Positions 31,899 to 41,855 of a DNA stretch of 64,000 bases are shown here, in pieces. A program made the translations under genes and the position numbers. The notes below the pieces were generated by a model. That model ran no database searches. It was not told the origin of the DNA and saw nothing but the letters and a program-made list of their open reading frames with translations. The DNA is from an uncultured bacterium (GTDB lineage: Bacteria; Oederibacteriota; PGYV01; Palsa-1178). The first letter of the stretch is position 1. Every line of letters starts with the position of its first letter. The stretch lies in assembly GCA_937889595.1 (NCBI GenBank), contig CALAOR010000075.1, forward strand, positions 47,826-111,825, given 5' to 3'.

Positions 31899-32924
31899 TT
31901 ACGGGGCGAATTTTTGGATCCTGTTATTTCCCGAGTCCGCTACATAAATGTTCCCGCCGCCGTCTATGGCCAGTCCAGCCGGGGTGGAAAACTGCCCTGC
32001 TGCGGTCCCCGAACTGCCCCATTTACCCAAATATGCGCCCGCACTGTCAAATTTTTGGATCCTGTTGTTTCCTGAATCCGCCACATAAACAGTTCCACTG
32101 CTGTTTATTGCCACTCCATAGGGGCCGTTAAACTGTCCGTTACCGCTTCCAGAAACACCCCATTTGGTAATTAAATTCCCGATCCCGTCAAATTTTTGGA
32201 CCCTGCTATTCCCTGAATCCGTCACATAAACATTTCCGCCGGAGTCCACTGCCACTCCAAAAGTGTAATAAAACTGCCCGTCGCCGCTTCCCTGGGCGCC
32301 CCATTGGGTTATATATGCGCCTGCGTTGTCGAATTTTTGGATCCTGTTATTATTTGTGTCCGCAACATACACTACCGTATAGGAATTTGTCGTACTGTCC
32401 ACCGCCACTCCCTGGGGTGAAGAAAACTGCCCGTCTGCGCTTCCATAACCGCCCCATTGCGTTATATATGTGCCCGTGCCCGTAAATTTCTGGATTCTGT
32501 TGTTCTGCGTGTCCGCAATATAGACGTTCCCGCTGCTGTCTATTGCCGCACCTTGGGGATAGAAAAACTGCCCGTCGCTGTTTCCAGAAACGCCCCATTT
32601 GGTTATATATGAGGCCGCGCCGCTGAATTTTTGGATCCTATTTGTCGTTTCCACAGTATAAAAGTTTCCGCCGCCATCTACTGCAACCCCGTAAGGATAA
32701 GAAAACTGCCCGGCTCCGCTGTCACTGCCTCCCAATACATATATCGGAAAAACCGGAACATCTGTGGGCGTATACGTCGGGGACGGGTTTATGACCGCTA
32801 TGGCTGTCTGGGTTAATTGTATGCTTGAAACAGGCGTGGCATCCGGAGCCGCAGGTTGGCTTAATTTTTTGCATCCTGCCGCCAGTACAAAACAGACGGC
32901 TATTATCAAAAATATTTTTTTCAT
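31899..32924 (-). CDS. NHL-repeat lipoprotein
   Basis: 341 residues with a lipoprotein signal (AVCFVLAAGC, lipidated Cys at 18) and a Pro/Thr-rich linker to about residue 60. Six NHL repeats of about 45-50 residues follow, each with a pattern like GQFSYPYGVAVDGGGNFYVADT-NRIQKF, predicted to form a six-bladed beta-propeller. It should be anchored to a membrane facing the periplasm or surface. The upstream gene's last codons contain its SD (GGAGG), so the two are coupled. A binding or scaffold role is inferred from the fold. Confidence 0.88.
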   Translation of the reverse strand: MKKIFLIIAVCFVLAAGCKKLSQPAAPDATPVSSIQLTQTAIAVINPSPTYTPTDVPVFPIYVLGGSDSGAGQFSYPYGVAVDGGGNFYTVETTNRIQKFSGAASYITKWGVSGNSDGQFFYPQGAAIDSSGNVYIADTQNNRIQKFTGTGTYITQWGGYGSADGQFSSPQGVAVDSTTNSYTVVYVADTNNNRIQKFDNAGAYITQWGAQGSGDGQFYYTFGVAVDSGGNVYVTDSGNSRVQKFDGIGNLITKWGVSGSGNGQFNGPYGVAINSSGTVYVADSGNNRIQKFDSAGAYLGKWGSSGTAAGQFSTPAGLAIDGGGNIYVADSGNNRIQKFAP

Positions 32925-33494
32925 TTAAAACCTCCACTCTTTCGACAAACCCGCGTACTGCCTTCCGGGGTTTACGCTGAATTGAACAGGCACATCAAAA
33001 GCGTTGTGGAAAAAAAACAGATCACCGAGCGTGTATATTATGGCCAGCCCGGCGGCCCCGGACATCACAGCCATATATATGCCTTTATTTTCCACCTGTT
33101 TTTTGTCATAGATAAGTATATTGTAGTTTGCCGCATTTGTTTTATTTAAGACGGTGTAAAGTGTTTCATATGCCGTTGAACTGCCTGAATAATCCAGATA
33201 AGCCCAGGCTGCCGTGGCGGAAAGTATTATGTCGGAGCCAAGCAGCACTATTTTTTTAAAATCATTATTGCTTCTTTCTTTCTGTTTGGGCGCCAGATTT
33301 TTCCCGACCTCATTGAGATATGCCTTAAGTTCTTCCGTCGGTTTTTCGGCATACGCTTTTTTGAAATTAGAAAAAGCCGCGTCATAATCCTTGGCTGCAT
33401 AGGCGTCTTTTCCAAGTGCAAAATAAGAACTGTAATCCGCGCATATCGTTAATGGAAAAAGCAGTAAAAGTACGGCCGCAAACATTTTTTTCAT
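32925..33494 (-). CDS. Exported protein with TPR-like N-terminus, unknown function
   Basis: 189 residues. A signal peptide (MKKMFAAVLLLLFPLTICA) and one TPR-like unit (YFALGKDAYAAKDYDAAFSNFKKAY) are followed by two hydrophobic segments near 85-100 and 140-160. This recalls small envelope proteins of the DUF5683 kind, but I cannot assign the family firmly. It directly precedes and is coupled to the NHL lipoprotein, suggesting a joint envelope role. A clear SD is present. Confidence 0.65.
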   Translation of the reverse strand: MKKMFAAVLLLLFPLTICADYSSYFALGKDAYAAKDYDAAFSNFKKAYAEKPTEELKAYLNEVGKNLAPKQKERSNNDFKKIVLLGSDIILSATAAWAYLDYSGSSTAYETLYTVLNKTNAANYNILIYDKKQVENKGIYMAVMSGAAGLAIIYTLGDLFFFHNAFDVPVQFSVNPGRQYAGLSKEWRF

Positions 33495-33646
33495 TTGTCC
33501 TCCAAATTTTCACCGGTCTTGGTCTGCCCGTAATTCTTATTTACCCTGGATTTTCACTTCAATTACTATGACAGTAGTAATTTATCACTCCGAAGAAACT
33601 TTGTCAAGGCTATACGAAACAAACTATACGAAACACGAGTTTTTTC

Positions 33647-33674
33647 TTGAATTTAGGCGTTTATTTGATATACT
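33647..33674 (+). promoter_or_regulatory. Promoter of the aroQ operon with upstream direct repeat
   Basis: TTGAAT, 16 nt, TATACT. Just upstream CTATACGAAACA occurs twice (33610-33621, 33624-33635) at a 14-bp spacing, a possible activator site. Confidence 0.55.
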
Positions 33675-33718
33675 AAAACAACTGTTATTCAGGGTATTTT
33701 CAACCAAAAGGAGCAAAC

Positions 33719-34153
33719 ATGAAAAAAGTACTTATAATACACGGGCCCAACCTCAACCTTCTCGGCCAGCGGGAGCCGGATGTTTACGGTCCTGTTTCAA
33801 TGGCTGACATTAACGCGAAGCTTGAGGAAAAAGCCCGCGCGCTTGATATGGAACTTAAGATTGTCCAGTCCAACCATGAAGGGGAGATAGTGACCGCCAT
33901 ACAGCAGGCCATGACATGGGCCGACTGCATAATCATCAACCCGGCTGCTTACACGCATACGTCCGTTGCCATAAGGGACGCCATATCTTCCATAAACATA
34001 CCCACCATAGAAGTGCACCTTTCAAACATTTACAAAAGAGAGGACTTCAGGCAGAAATCATTCATTGCCCCGGTATGCGTCGGGCAAATATCGGGTTTTG
34101 GCGAAAACAGCTACTACCTCGCCCTTGAGGCTGCTTCAAACATCAAAAAATGA
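33719..34153 (+). CDS. aroQ: 3-dehydroquinate dehydratase, type II
   Basis: 144 residues, full length for the dodecameric type II enzyme. IIHGPNLNLLGQREPDVYG carries the catalytic Arg and Tyr, QSNHEGEIV the Glu/Asn, INPAAYTHTS the Asn/His pair, and EVHLSNIYKREDFR the conserved His-Leu-Ser-Asn. It removes water from 3-dehydroquinate in the shikimate pathway. AAAAGGAG is the SD. Its stop overlaps the start of the next gene by four bases, an unusual partnership with an envelope-polysaccharide gene. Confidence 0.96.
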   Translation: MKKVLIIHGPNLNLLGQREPDVYGPVSMADINAKLEEKARALDMELKIVQSNHEGEIVTAIQQAMTWADCIIINPAAYTHTSVAIRDAISSINIPTIEVHLSNIYKREDFRQKSFIAPVCVGQISGFGENSYYLALEAASNIKK

Positions 34154-37100
34154 CGGATAAACTACTGAAAATTTTCGACACCACGACCCTGCTGCTTTTG
34201 GGGTTCTTAACCGCCGCTTCCCTGCTTTTCCCGGTCTTTTCCAACCCTGACCTGGCTTTGGCCTATAAAAGCTGCATAGTGCTCGCGGGGCTTATTTTTG
34301 TCATGAGCAATAAACTGTTAAAAGAAGAGCTCAAAATAGAAACCCCGATAGACGTAAACCTGATACTGCTTTTTGTCTGGCACGTGGTATCGTCCGTCGC
34401 GGGCAGGAACATATTCTCAGCCTTAAATTCCGCCGTCACCTTCACAATCTTCATACTTTTCTTTTATATTGTTTACAATTACGCGAAAAAATATTTTACA
34501 GCTTTCCTTATTTTCCTGATTATCATCGTGAGTTTGATGAGCTTGTACGGATTATACCAGTATTTTTCCGGGTTTAACGAAACGCTCAAATATCTGATGC
34601 AGCATCAAAGCCCGGAGGTTGAGGCTATAAAACAAAGGCTTTATTCCAAACGCGTTTTTTCCACGCTGATCTACCCCAACACATTCGCCGGGCTGCTGAT
34701 AATGGTTATACCGGTTTTGTTCGGCCTTATAAAATCCTGGAAAAAATACCGCCTGTACCTGTCCGCCGCGCTGGTCCTGCTGATCTCAAACCTGTTCCTT
34801 ACACGCTCGGTCGGTGCGTTCATTTGCCTGATTGCCGCCGCTTTTATAATGCTTTTATTTGTGTCCGACCCCAGCCTCAAAAGCTTCCGCAGGATATTCA
34901 TGATATTCATAATAATTTCAGCCGGACTTTTGGCCCTGGTCCTGAAACTCAGGGGGCTGCACATGGTGCTCCCCGAGATAATTTCAAAACTGGAAACCTG
35001 GCTCAGGATGATCGACATAATCAAACACCGCCCTGTTTTTGGATACGGCCCAGGGAGTTTTGAAGCCGTATATAATGACCCTGTTTTTGGCAAGACCCAT
35101 TACTTAAAATACGGGCATAATTTCTTTCTTCAGGCAGCCATGGAAACCGGCCTGGTTGGCATAGGGCTCCTGCTCCTGGCCGGATATAACGCGTACAGTT
35201 CGATTATAAGTAATTTTTATTTCATAAGGGACCCAAACAAAAAAATACTGGTATTTTCCATGCTAACCGGGCTCACTGCCTTTTTACTGCACAACCTGGT
35301 TGACTTTGACATATACAGCTTTGAAATAACCGTTGTTTTTCTTATTTTACTCGCTACGCTCATGAGCCAGGTCAGCATAGGACTCATACAGCTGAAAAAA
35401 ATCAAACTGTCATACCTTTTAGGCGTAAATCCTGGAAAAAGACGCTCCATTATTTTTTATGCCGTGCTCCTGGTCCTGCTGCTTTGCGCCGTGACCGGCG
35501 GAAAACAGATCTATTTCTTAACGGCTATAAACGTCCTCATAACCGCAGGTTTTGCCATGTGGTCGGTAAGTAAGGAAGATATCCGCCGTACGGCCGTGGA
35601 CATCCCGCTCCTGCTGTTCTTGCTGTGGTGCGGCATATCCCTCCTTATAACCCCCAATATTAATTCCGGGATAAAAATATACATAATACTCGTTGCGGCG
35701 GCGGTCCTATATTATCTGTCGTCTCAATTTTTAAGGAGGCTTAATTTCAGGGTGACCATAGCCAACTTTATCATATGCACCGGGGCCGCGCTTGGGGTCG
35801 CGGCCTGCGCGCAATATTTATACCGGTTTGCAAACCACCTTCCTCTTTACGCGGACGGATTTTTTCCCAATCCAAGTCTGTTCGCCGCGTATATGAGCAT
35901 ATCCTTTGCTTTTCTGCTGTGCAGGATCCTGTTTGAGAAAAATATACGTCTTGCGCCGGTTAAAGCGGCTCTGCTGATGCTCATAATCATAACAACTTCC
36001 CTCTCGATCTCAAAAAGCGGAATGCTGACCATGATAGCCGTTTTTACCGGCATTACTTTATACTACATTAAATCCGCGGGCAACGTAAAAGACTCGCCGG
36101 CCCATGAATTGATCAAAAGATGGTTCTTAATATCCGTCTTTATTATCCTTGTTATTTCGTCATTTACCCCTTTTACACCGGCAGGAGAAAAAATGACCGG
36201 TGTCAGCGGCGATCCTTTTTATTTTAACCGCCCGGAAATTTACGGGGCAGCCCTGAAAATGGGCGCTGCCAGGCCGATCACCGGTTGGGGCCTTGGCAGT
36301 TTTGAAAGCATTTTTCCCGCCTTTAATTTTCCTGTCAGGGGAATAGCGCGCTTTCAGATGACAACCGCCTTTGCCCACAACGAATATCTCCAGATATTTG
36401 AGGCCACAGGCATCCCCGGAGTGCTCTTAGCCGGTTTCCTTTTCTTCGCCCTCATGAAGAAGGTCCCGGTATACGAGGGCCACAAAAAATTGTGGTCGAT
36501 CAAAACAGCCGCGTATTTTGCCGTGGCAGGAATGCTTTTTCACTCATTATTTTATTTTACGCTTCACTTGCCGGGTATATTATTCACATGCGCCGTGCTT
36601 GCTTCATTTATTTCGGAGGAACGCTATTCTATAAGGACAGTTTCAAGGGAAACCCTGCTTTTTACCAGGATCTACTTTCTGCCGGCACTGCTGCTGTCCT
36701 GCATCATTTTCTTCCTTGCGATCAAGCCCGCAGCGGCTTATTTTCTGTATTCAAAATACCAAAAATCCGGCAATGCCGACCTGCTGTATAATGCGTCGCT
36801 GATAGACCCCTTAAACCCGGTTTACTTTTTTGAAAAAGGCATGTTTTATGAAAAGAACGGCAATTTAAGGGCTTCAATCCCGTATTTTGAAAGAGCGCTT
36901 AAACTTGACCGCAAAAATTATATCTACAGCCTTCACGCCGCGCGCGCCAATGCCGGGATTGAGGACTATGAAGATGCGTTGAAATATTATAATCTTGCGA
37001 TTGCCGCCAATCCTTACAGGGCATTTTCATATTCTGAATTGGGAAGCTTTTATTTTAATTCATTAAATGACGCGGGCAAGGCCGAATTAAACTTTAAGAA

Positions 37101-37425
37101 ATCCCTGGAAACAGAACCGCTTTTCCTTGAAGGCATGAATAATCTGGCGGTAATTTACAGGTCACAAAAAAAACTTGATGCTGCCCTTTCTGAATATGAT
37201 AAGATGGAGAAGATCTTAAAAACAAACACAGCCGCAGATGATTATGAAAAAGCCGTATTGGGAGTGCCTTATTATGCGGTACTGGGCGGCAGATCTTTTA
37301 TATATATTGAAAAAGGGATGAAAGACGCGGCCTGCGCGGAATACCAGAAGGCGCTCTCTTACGGCGGCGCAAACGCGAAAAACACGGAACTTGAAAAATA
37401 CTGCGGAAAGGCATCTGTCAAATGA
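34150..37425 (+). CDS. Tandem double O-antigen-ligase-like membrane protein with TPR tail
   Basis: 1091 residues. Two complete O-antigen ligase/polymerase (Wzy_C, PF04932) halves lie in tandem: the first about 1-430, with KTHYLKYGHNFFLQAAMETG after VFGYGPGSFEAVY near 295-307; the second about 440-840, with ITGWGLGSFESIF near 710 and TTAFAHNEYLQIFEATG. Each half has around ten or more hydrophobic helices. A periplasmic-type TPR region (about 875-1085, three to four units) ends the protein. It probably transfers or polymerises lipid-linked glycans. The ATGA overlaps on both sides show an operon with aroQ and the YfhO gene. Single-copy ligase-TPR fusions are common; the tandem duplication is not. 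Confidence 0.85.
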   Translation: MTDKLLKIFDTTTLLLLGFLTAASLLFPVFSNPDLALAYKSCIVLAGLIFVMSNKLLKEELKIETPIDVNLILLFVWHVVSSVAGRNIFSALNSAVTFTIFILFFYIVYNYAKKYFTAFLIFLIIIVSLMSLYGLYQYFSGFNETLKYLMQHQSPEVEAIKQRLYSKRVFSTLIYPNTFAGLLIMVIPVLFGLIKSWKKYRLYLSAALVLLISNLFLTRSVGAFICLIAAAFIMLLFVSDPSLKSFRRIFMIFIIISAGLLALVLKLRGLHMVLPEIISKLETWLRMIDIIKHRPVFGYGPGSFEAVYNDPVFGKTHYLKYGHNFFLQAAMETGLVGIGLLLLAGYNAYSSIISNFYFIRDPNKKILVFSMLTGLTAFLLHNLVDFDIYSFEITVVFLILLATLMSQVSIGLIQLKKIKLSYLLGVNPGKRRSIIFYAVLLVLLLCAVTGGKQIYFLTAINVLITAGFAMWSVSKEDIRRTAVDIPLLLFLLWCGISLLITPNINSGIKIYIILVAAAVLYYLSSQFLRRLNFRVTIANFIICTGAALGVAACAQYLYRFANHLPLYADGFFPNPSLFAAYMSISFAFLLCRILFEKNIRLAPVKAALLMLIIITTSLSISKSGMLTMIAVFTGITLYYIKSAGNVKDSPAHELIKRWFLISVFIILVISSFTPFTPAGEKMTGVSGDPFYFNRPEIYGAALKMGAARPITGWGLGSFESIFPAFNFPVRGIARFQMTTAFAHNEYLQIFEATGIPGVLLAGFLFFALMKKVPVYEGHKKLWSIKTAAYFAVAGMLFHSLFYFTLHLPGILFTCAVLASFISEERYSIRTVSRETLLFTRIYFLPALLLSCIIFFLAIKPAAAYFLYSKYQKSGNADLLYNASLIDPLNPVYFFEKGMFYEKNGNLRASIPYFERALKLDRKNYIYSLHAARANAGIEDYEDALKYYNLAIAANPYRAFSYSELGSFYFNSLNDAGKAELNFKKSLETEPLFLEGMNNLAVIYRSQKKLDAALSEYDKMEKILKTNTAADDYEKAVLGVPYYAVLGGRSFIYIEKGMKDAACAEYQKALSYGGANAKNTELEKYCGKASVK

Positions 37426-39722
37426 AATTAAACCTGCGCATACCTGCTGTGCCCGGCCCTTCCATCCCTTACATATTTATTTTTCTGGCCGTCATCATTT
37501 TTTTCACCCCGCTGATTTTCACCTCAAATAACTACTTCATAGGCGACATATACACCCAGTTTTACCCGTGGAAGTTTTTTTTGCAAAAATCGATCCAGTC
37601 CGGCAACGTGCCTTTCTGGAACCCGCTTGTCTACTCGGGTGTCCCGTTCGCTGCTGACGTTCAAAAGGGTGTTTTTTATCCGCTTTCCATTTTCTTCCTG
37701 ATTTTCGGTTTTTCCACGGCTTTTAAAATATATGTGATCACGCATTTTTTGATCATGGGTTTTGCGGTTTACTCTTTGCTGCGCAGGTACGGTTTTTCAT
37801 CCCTGCCTTCATGTGCGGGCGTTATGGTTTTCCTTTTTAACACTTTCACCCTGTCAAAAATTAATTTTCTAAGCGCGCTGGGCTCATATTCATTGATGCC
37901 TCTTATACTGCTGTGCCTGCTGAATTTTATCTCAAAAAAGGAAATATCGTATCTGATCCTTTTTATTTTGAGCTTTTCGCTGAGCGTCCTGGCTGGTCAT
38001 CCTCCTACCGCCATATATACCGGCCTGCTTGTGTTCCTGTTCTGGATATTTGAGACCACCAAAAATGCGGAAAAGCTTCCGCCTAAAGGCGCCTTAGGGA
38101 TCATTTTTCTTTTCCTGTTTTCGCTGCTGCTTGTAGTACTGCTGTCAATGCCCCAGACCGGGCTTTTTTACGAACTTTTAAGCCTGTCTTCCCGCGGGGC
38201 GGCGTTCGAGTACAATACAGCCGCGGCCACATCAATGTCTTTTAAGAACCTCTGGGCATTTATAATGCCGGCAGGGATAAACGGATTCTCCACGGCCTTT
38301 CTCATGGACTGGAAGTCATACGCGATGGGAATGATGAATTATTTTTCCATTACCGGAGTGTTTCTTGTGTTCCTGTCGCTGTTTTACCCGAAAACAAGAT
38401 TATATAAATTCTGCCTTTTTATGGTTGTTTTCAGCGTCATAATGGCTCTCGGCAAAAATACCCCCGTTCATTCATGGTTCTTTACATTTCTGCCTTTTTT
38501 CTCACTGCTGCGACACCCCGGCTTCGCAATGACATTATTTGTGGTTCCATGCTCCATAATAATAGCTTTTACCGTGGAAAACATACTCACCTTAACACCG
38601 GCGCACGTCCCCATAATCAACAGGTTCCCATATACGGCTGATTTCTCCGGGAAAATTTTCAGATTTTTCGCTTACATAATTATCACTTTCACAGTTGTTC
38701 TTTTGCTGCTGATACTCAACCATGATATTGTAATGAAAAATTATAATTTGTCGCCTAGAACCGAACTTAACCTTATTTCAGGGCTTTTCATATTTATTTT
38801 CATATTTTCAATAAATGCATTGCTGTTTTTTTTCAGGGAAAAAAACAAAATCTCCCCGAATTTTTACTTTTTCACGCTGTTATTCATGCTTTTCTTTGAA
38901 CTTTCCTATTTCATATCCGGGGTAAATCCCATGGTTTCCGACATAATATACGGGAATACTTCCCTAAAATTTGACACAACATCGCTGATTAAAGCTTCCA
39001 ACTATAAATTTCTGCATACCGACGACGTCTCTTCCAGGACAATTACATCAGCCGGCACATTGCTGAGCGCCCAGATGGATTTTCTTTCAGGCATACCTTC
39101 AAATACCGGCATACTATACGGTCTCAGTGACGCAGGCGGTTACAATCCTGTGGAGCCCAAGCTTTATACTTCCTACCTTAAAAGCGTTATTAAAGACGGT
39201 GTTATTCTGGATTATGACAAGCTGAGTCTTTTAAACGTCAAATACCTTATTACCCTGGCTGAAATATCAAGCCCGAATTTTGAAAAGATCTATGATGGCA
39301 ACGTGAAAGTTTTCAAAAATTTAAGGGCTCTGCCTGTATTTTTCACTTCATCGTCCAAAGATAGTCTTGACCTGATAGTTGGACAGTATTCATGGTCAAG
39401 AAGGAATGAATATGATTACAGTTCATGCAAGGTTGACGTGAGCATAGGAAAGCCGGGCTATTTCATATTTTCCAACAATTTCTACCCTGGTTGGACGGCT
39501 TATGTCGACAATCAGGCGGCAGTCATAGAAAAATGTTTCGGGATATATATGGGGATCAAGGTCTCTGAAGGGTCCCACGAAATAATACTTGCATATACCC
39601 CTACAAACCTGAAACTTTACTTCATACTGCACTTTATCATTATGCTTTCTTTTATTCTTTTCGGCATAACCTGGCTTTTTACCACCGCCCCGGCCGCAAA
39701 CAGGCTAAAACAGAATATATAA
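37422..39722 (+). CDS. YfhO-family multispanning membrane protein
   Basis: 766 residues with about twelve or more transmembrane helices, matching the bacterial membrane protein YfhO family (PF09586). The N-terminal DIYTQFYPWKFFLQKSIQSG-NVPFWNPLVYSGVPF is typical. GT-C-like glycosyltransferases share this layout, and the family includes proteins that modify lipoteichoic acid or other glycans. A soluble C-terminal domain with FSNNFYPGWTAYVDNQ precedes the last helix. Translation is coupled to the ligase (ATGA). The likely role is sugar transfer to a surface polymer; donor and acceptor are unknown. Confidence 0.88.
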   Translation: MKLNLRIPAVPGPSIPYIFIFLAVIIFFTPLIFTSNNYFIGDIYTQFYPWKFFLQKSIQSGNVPFWNPLVYSGVPFAADVQKGVFYPLSIFFLIFGFSTAFKIYVITHFLIMGFAVYSLLRRYGFSSLPSCAGVMVFLFNTFTLSKINFLSALGSYSLMPLILLCLLNFISKKEISYLILFILSFSLSVLAGHPPTAIYTGLLVFLFWIFETTKNAEKLPPKGALGIIFLFLFSLLLVVLLSMPQTGLFYELLSLSSRGAAFEYNTAAATSMSFKNLWAFIMPAGINGFSTAFLMDWKSYAMGMMNYFSITGVFLVFLSLFYPKTRLYKFCLFMVVFSVIMALGKNTPVHSWFFTFLPFFSLLRHPGFAMTLFVVPCSIIIAFTVENILTLTPAHVPIINRFPYTADFSGKIFRFFAYIIITFTVVLLLLILNHDIVMKNYNLSPRTELNLISGLFIFIFIFSINALLFFFREKNKISPNFYFFTLLFMLFFELSYFISGVNPMVSDIIYGNTSLKFDTTSLIKASNYKFLHTDDVSSRTITSAGTLLSAQMDFLSGIPSNTGILYGLSDAGGYNPVEPKLYTSYLKSVIKDGVILDYDKLSLLNVKYLITLAEISSPNFEKIYDGNVKVFKNLRALPVFFTSSSKDSLDLIVGQYSWSRRNEYDYSSCKVDVSIGKPGYFIFSNNFYPGWTAYVDNQAAVIEKCFGIYMGIKVSEGSHEIILAYTPTNLKLYFILHFIIMLSFILFGITWLFTTAPAANRLKQNI

Positions 39723-39727
39723 CAAAT

Positions 39728-39768
39728 GCTGTCGGAAAACCCTATAAAACCATGAAATTCCGACAGTC
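39728..39768. repeat. Short derivative of the nested palindromic element
   Basis: CTGTCGGAAAA and TTCCGACAG ends enclose CCCTATAAAACCATGAA, the left-end sequence of the 9.2- and 63.7-kb elements with the centre missing. It sits between the convergent yfhO and trxB genes. Confidence 0.75.
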
Positions 39769-39769
39769 T

Positions 39770-40762
39770 CTATATATATTCCTGTCCTTTTATCCTGTCT
39801 ATGTAATGCTGGGCAGAATACGAAGCCACTGCCCCGTCCCCGGCAGCAGTGACCACCTGCCTTAAATCCTTGGCTATGCAGTCGCCGCAGGCAAATACGC
39901 CGGCGCGTGAAGTATTCATTGAGGCATCGGTTTTAACATAACCCTGTTCATCCATGTCAACATAACCTTTTAAAAAAGAAGTGTTGGGGACCAATCCAAT
40001 AAAAACAAATACCCCTTTAACCGGCAGGTCCGACTTTACGCCTGTCTTTAGATTTGAGATCCTGATCCTGTCAACTCCGCTTACCCCGGCTATTTCTTCC
40101 AGAACAGAATCAAAAATAAAATTTATTTTCGGGTTTTTCATCGCTTTTTCCTGCGCGCTTACGGAAGCCCTCAGCCTTTCCCTGCGGTGCACTATATGCA
40201 CCTTTGAGGCGAATCTTGTGAGATATTCTCCCTCTTCCACGGCTGTTTCCCCCCCTCCTATCACGGCAACTTCCAGGTTCTTATAAAAAGCCCCGTCACA
40301 TGTTGCGCAGTTGGAAACTCCTTTTCCCCTGAATAATTCCTCGCCGGGAACACCGATGTTTTTGTATTTTGCACCCGTTGATATCACTACAACGTATGTT
40401 TTATACTGTTTTCCTGAAACCGTATGAACAGTCTTAAACTCTCCCGGCCCATCCTCAACCTTATCGACTTCGTCATATTCTATCCTGGTGCCGAATTTTT
40501 TTGCCTGGTTTTCCATGGCAATTGAAAGCTCCGGCCCCGATATCAGATCTATGCCGGGGTAGTTTTCCACTTCGGAGGTGATAAATATCTGGCCGCCTGC
40601 CGCCAGCTTTTCTATCATGAGGACATTTAAGCCCGACCTGGAGTTGTATATTGCCGCAGTCAGTCCCGCGGGCCCTCCGCCGATTATTACAACGTCCGGA
40701 TTAAGCTTTACGGTATCGGACGTATCCTGGTTCCCCGCGTCCATGTTAAAAGTAATGGGCAT
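39770..40762 (-). CDS. trxB: Thioredoxin reductase
   Basis: 330 residues, the low-molecular-weight type. An FAD-binding GGGPAGLTAAIYNSRSG lies after a 22-residue lead. The redox pair is CATC in SNCATCDGAFYK, the NADPH site is GGGETAVEEGEYLTRFA, and the C-terminal FAD segment is GVFACGDCIAKDLRQVVTAAGDGAVAS. HRRERLRAS after the nucleotide loop fits NADPH preference. It reduces the thioredoxin fused in the protein encoded just upstream, 22 bp away. A repeat remnant abuts its stop. Confidence 0.94.
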   Translation of the reverse strand: MPITFNMDAGNQDTSDTVKLNPDVVIIGGGPAGLTAAIYNSRSGLNVLMIEKLAAGGQIFITSEVENYPGIDLISGPELSIAMENQAKKFGTRIEYDEVDKVEDGPGEFKTVHTVSGKQYKTYVVVISTGAKYKNIGVPGEELFRGKGVSNCATCDGAFYKNLEVAVIGGGETAVEEGEYLTRFASKVHIVHRRERLRASVSAQEKAMKNPKINFIFDSVLEEIAGVSGVDRIRISNLKTGVKSDLPVKGVFVFIGLVPNTSFLKGYVDMDEQGYVKTDASMNTSRAGVFACGDCIAKDLRQVVTAAGDGAVASYSAQHYIDRIKGQEYI

Positions 40763-40784
40763 ATGCGTCTCCTTATGCTTTATA

Positions 40785-41855
40785 TTACAGTTTAAAAAAC
40801 TTAACTGCGGCTTCCTGCAATTTTTCCTTTGGAAGCACTCCTACTGTTTCACCGGCTTTAACGCCATTCTTGAAATAATACAGCGCCGGTATTGACATTA
40901 TACCATAAGCCCCTGCTGTCTTCTGGTTTTCATCCACATTCACCTTACCCACAACTATTTTACCCGTGTTTTCTTTTGCCAAAGCTTCAAGCGATGGCGC
41001 CAGCATTTTACAGGGCATGCACCACTCCGCCCAAAAATCCACTATCAAGTTCCCGTATTTTTTCAGGGCATCTTCAAAATTATTGTCTGAAAGGTATACC
41101 GGCCCGTCAGGCAGGTCAACAAGCTTTTCCCTTGAGGCTTTCTTTTCTTCTTCCTCCCTGACAATCTGCGCGAACTTTTCCGGGGCCCCGTACTTTACAG
41201 CCTGCATTACAAAAACTTTTTCCTGCTGGGCGCCAATGGTAATTGACCCTAAATCGGCGTTAATTACCTGCTGGGGCACTGATGAAACATTGAATTTTTT
41301 CGACAGTTCCTGGTTTTCCATGGATTCAACGCATTCAGCCGTGACCATGCCTTTTGTTTCCACGGCTATCTGGTTCGCGAGAAAGACCGACTTGGGGCAA
41401 TACGGGCAGGTGGGAGTCACAAATACCTGCAAATTGACCGGCTTATCTATCTTTGACAGCGCGGCCTTTGACTCAGGGCTAAGGCCTGTTTCCTTGCCTG
41501 ACACCATGCATATGGTGTCTATGAAGCTTGATGCTTCATGGCCAAGCGGCGCGCCGTTATAAATTATCCTGTAACCTTCGTCATATCCAATGAGGATAGA
41601 GGGGCTTGTCGTCAATTTCATTTTTACGGCTGTTTCAGACTCCATGCCCGAATGCTCTACGAGTATCCTCGGATCCATTGCGTGAAGCTCATCAACCAGC
41701 TGGTTTGCGAACTGATTTATCTCCGAAGCTTCGGGTTTTGCCGGGTCCACAATAATACCTGTGGAAAACACCTTTACATCAACAGGAGTTTTAAGTTCGG
41801 CAGCAAACTTTGCTTTTAATGCTTCCTCTGTTTTAGGATCAAGCAGTTTTTCCAT
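40785..41855 (-). CDS. Protein disulfide oxidoreductase fused to thioredoxin
   Basis: 356 residues from the ATG at 41855, placed nine bases after AAGGAG. It has three thioredoxin-fold units. The first (about 1-115) lacks a CxxC pair. The second (about 120-225) has CPYC in VFVTPTCPYCPKS. The third (about 255-356) has WCMPC in VDFWAEWCMPCKMLAP. The first two resemble archaeal-type PDO/glutaredoxin-like proteins; the third is a classic thioredoxin. PDO next to thioredoxin reductase is familiar in thermophiles and anaerobes, but the thioredoxin fusion is unusual. It reduces cytoplasmic disulfides with TrxB. Its start lies inside the arsR end. Confidence 0.9.
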   Translation of the reverse strand: MEKLLDPKTEEALKAKFAAELKTPVDVKVFSTGIIVDPAKPEASEINQFANQLVDELHAMDPRILVEHSGMESETAVKMKLTTSPSILIGYDEGYRIIYNGAPLGHEASSFIDTICMVSGKETGLSPESKAALSKIDKPVNLQVFVTPTCPYCPKSVFLANQIAVETKGMVTAECVESMENQELSKKFNVSSVPQQVINADLGSITIGAQQEKVFVMQAVKYGAPEKFAQIVREEEEKKASREKLVDLPDGPVYLSDNNFEDALKKYGNLIVDFWAEWCMPCKMLAPSLEALAKENTGKIVVGKVNVDENQKTAGAYGIMSIPALYYFKNGVKAGETVGVLPKEKLQEAAVKFFKL

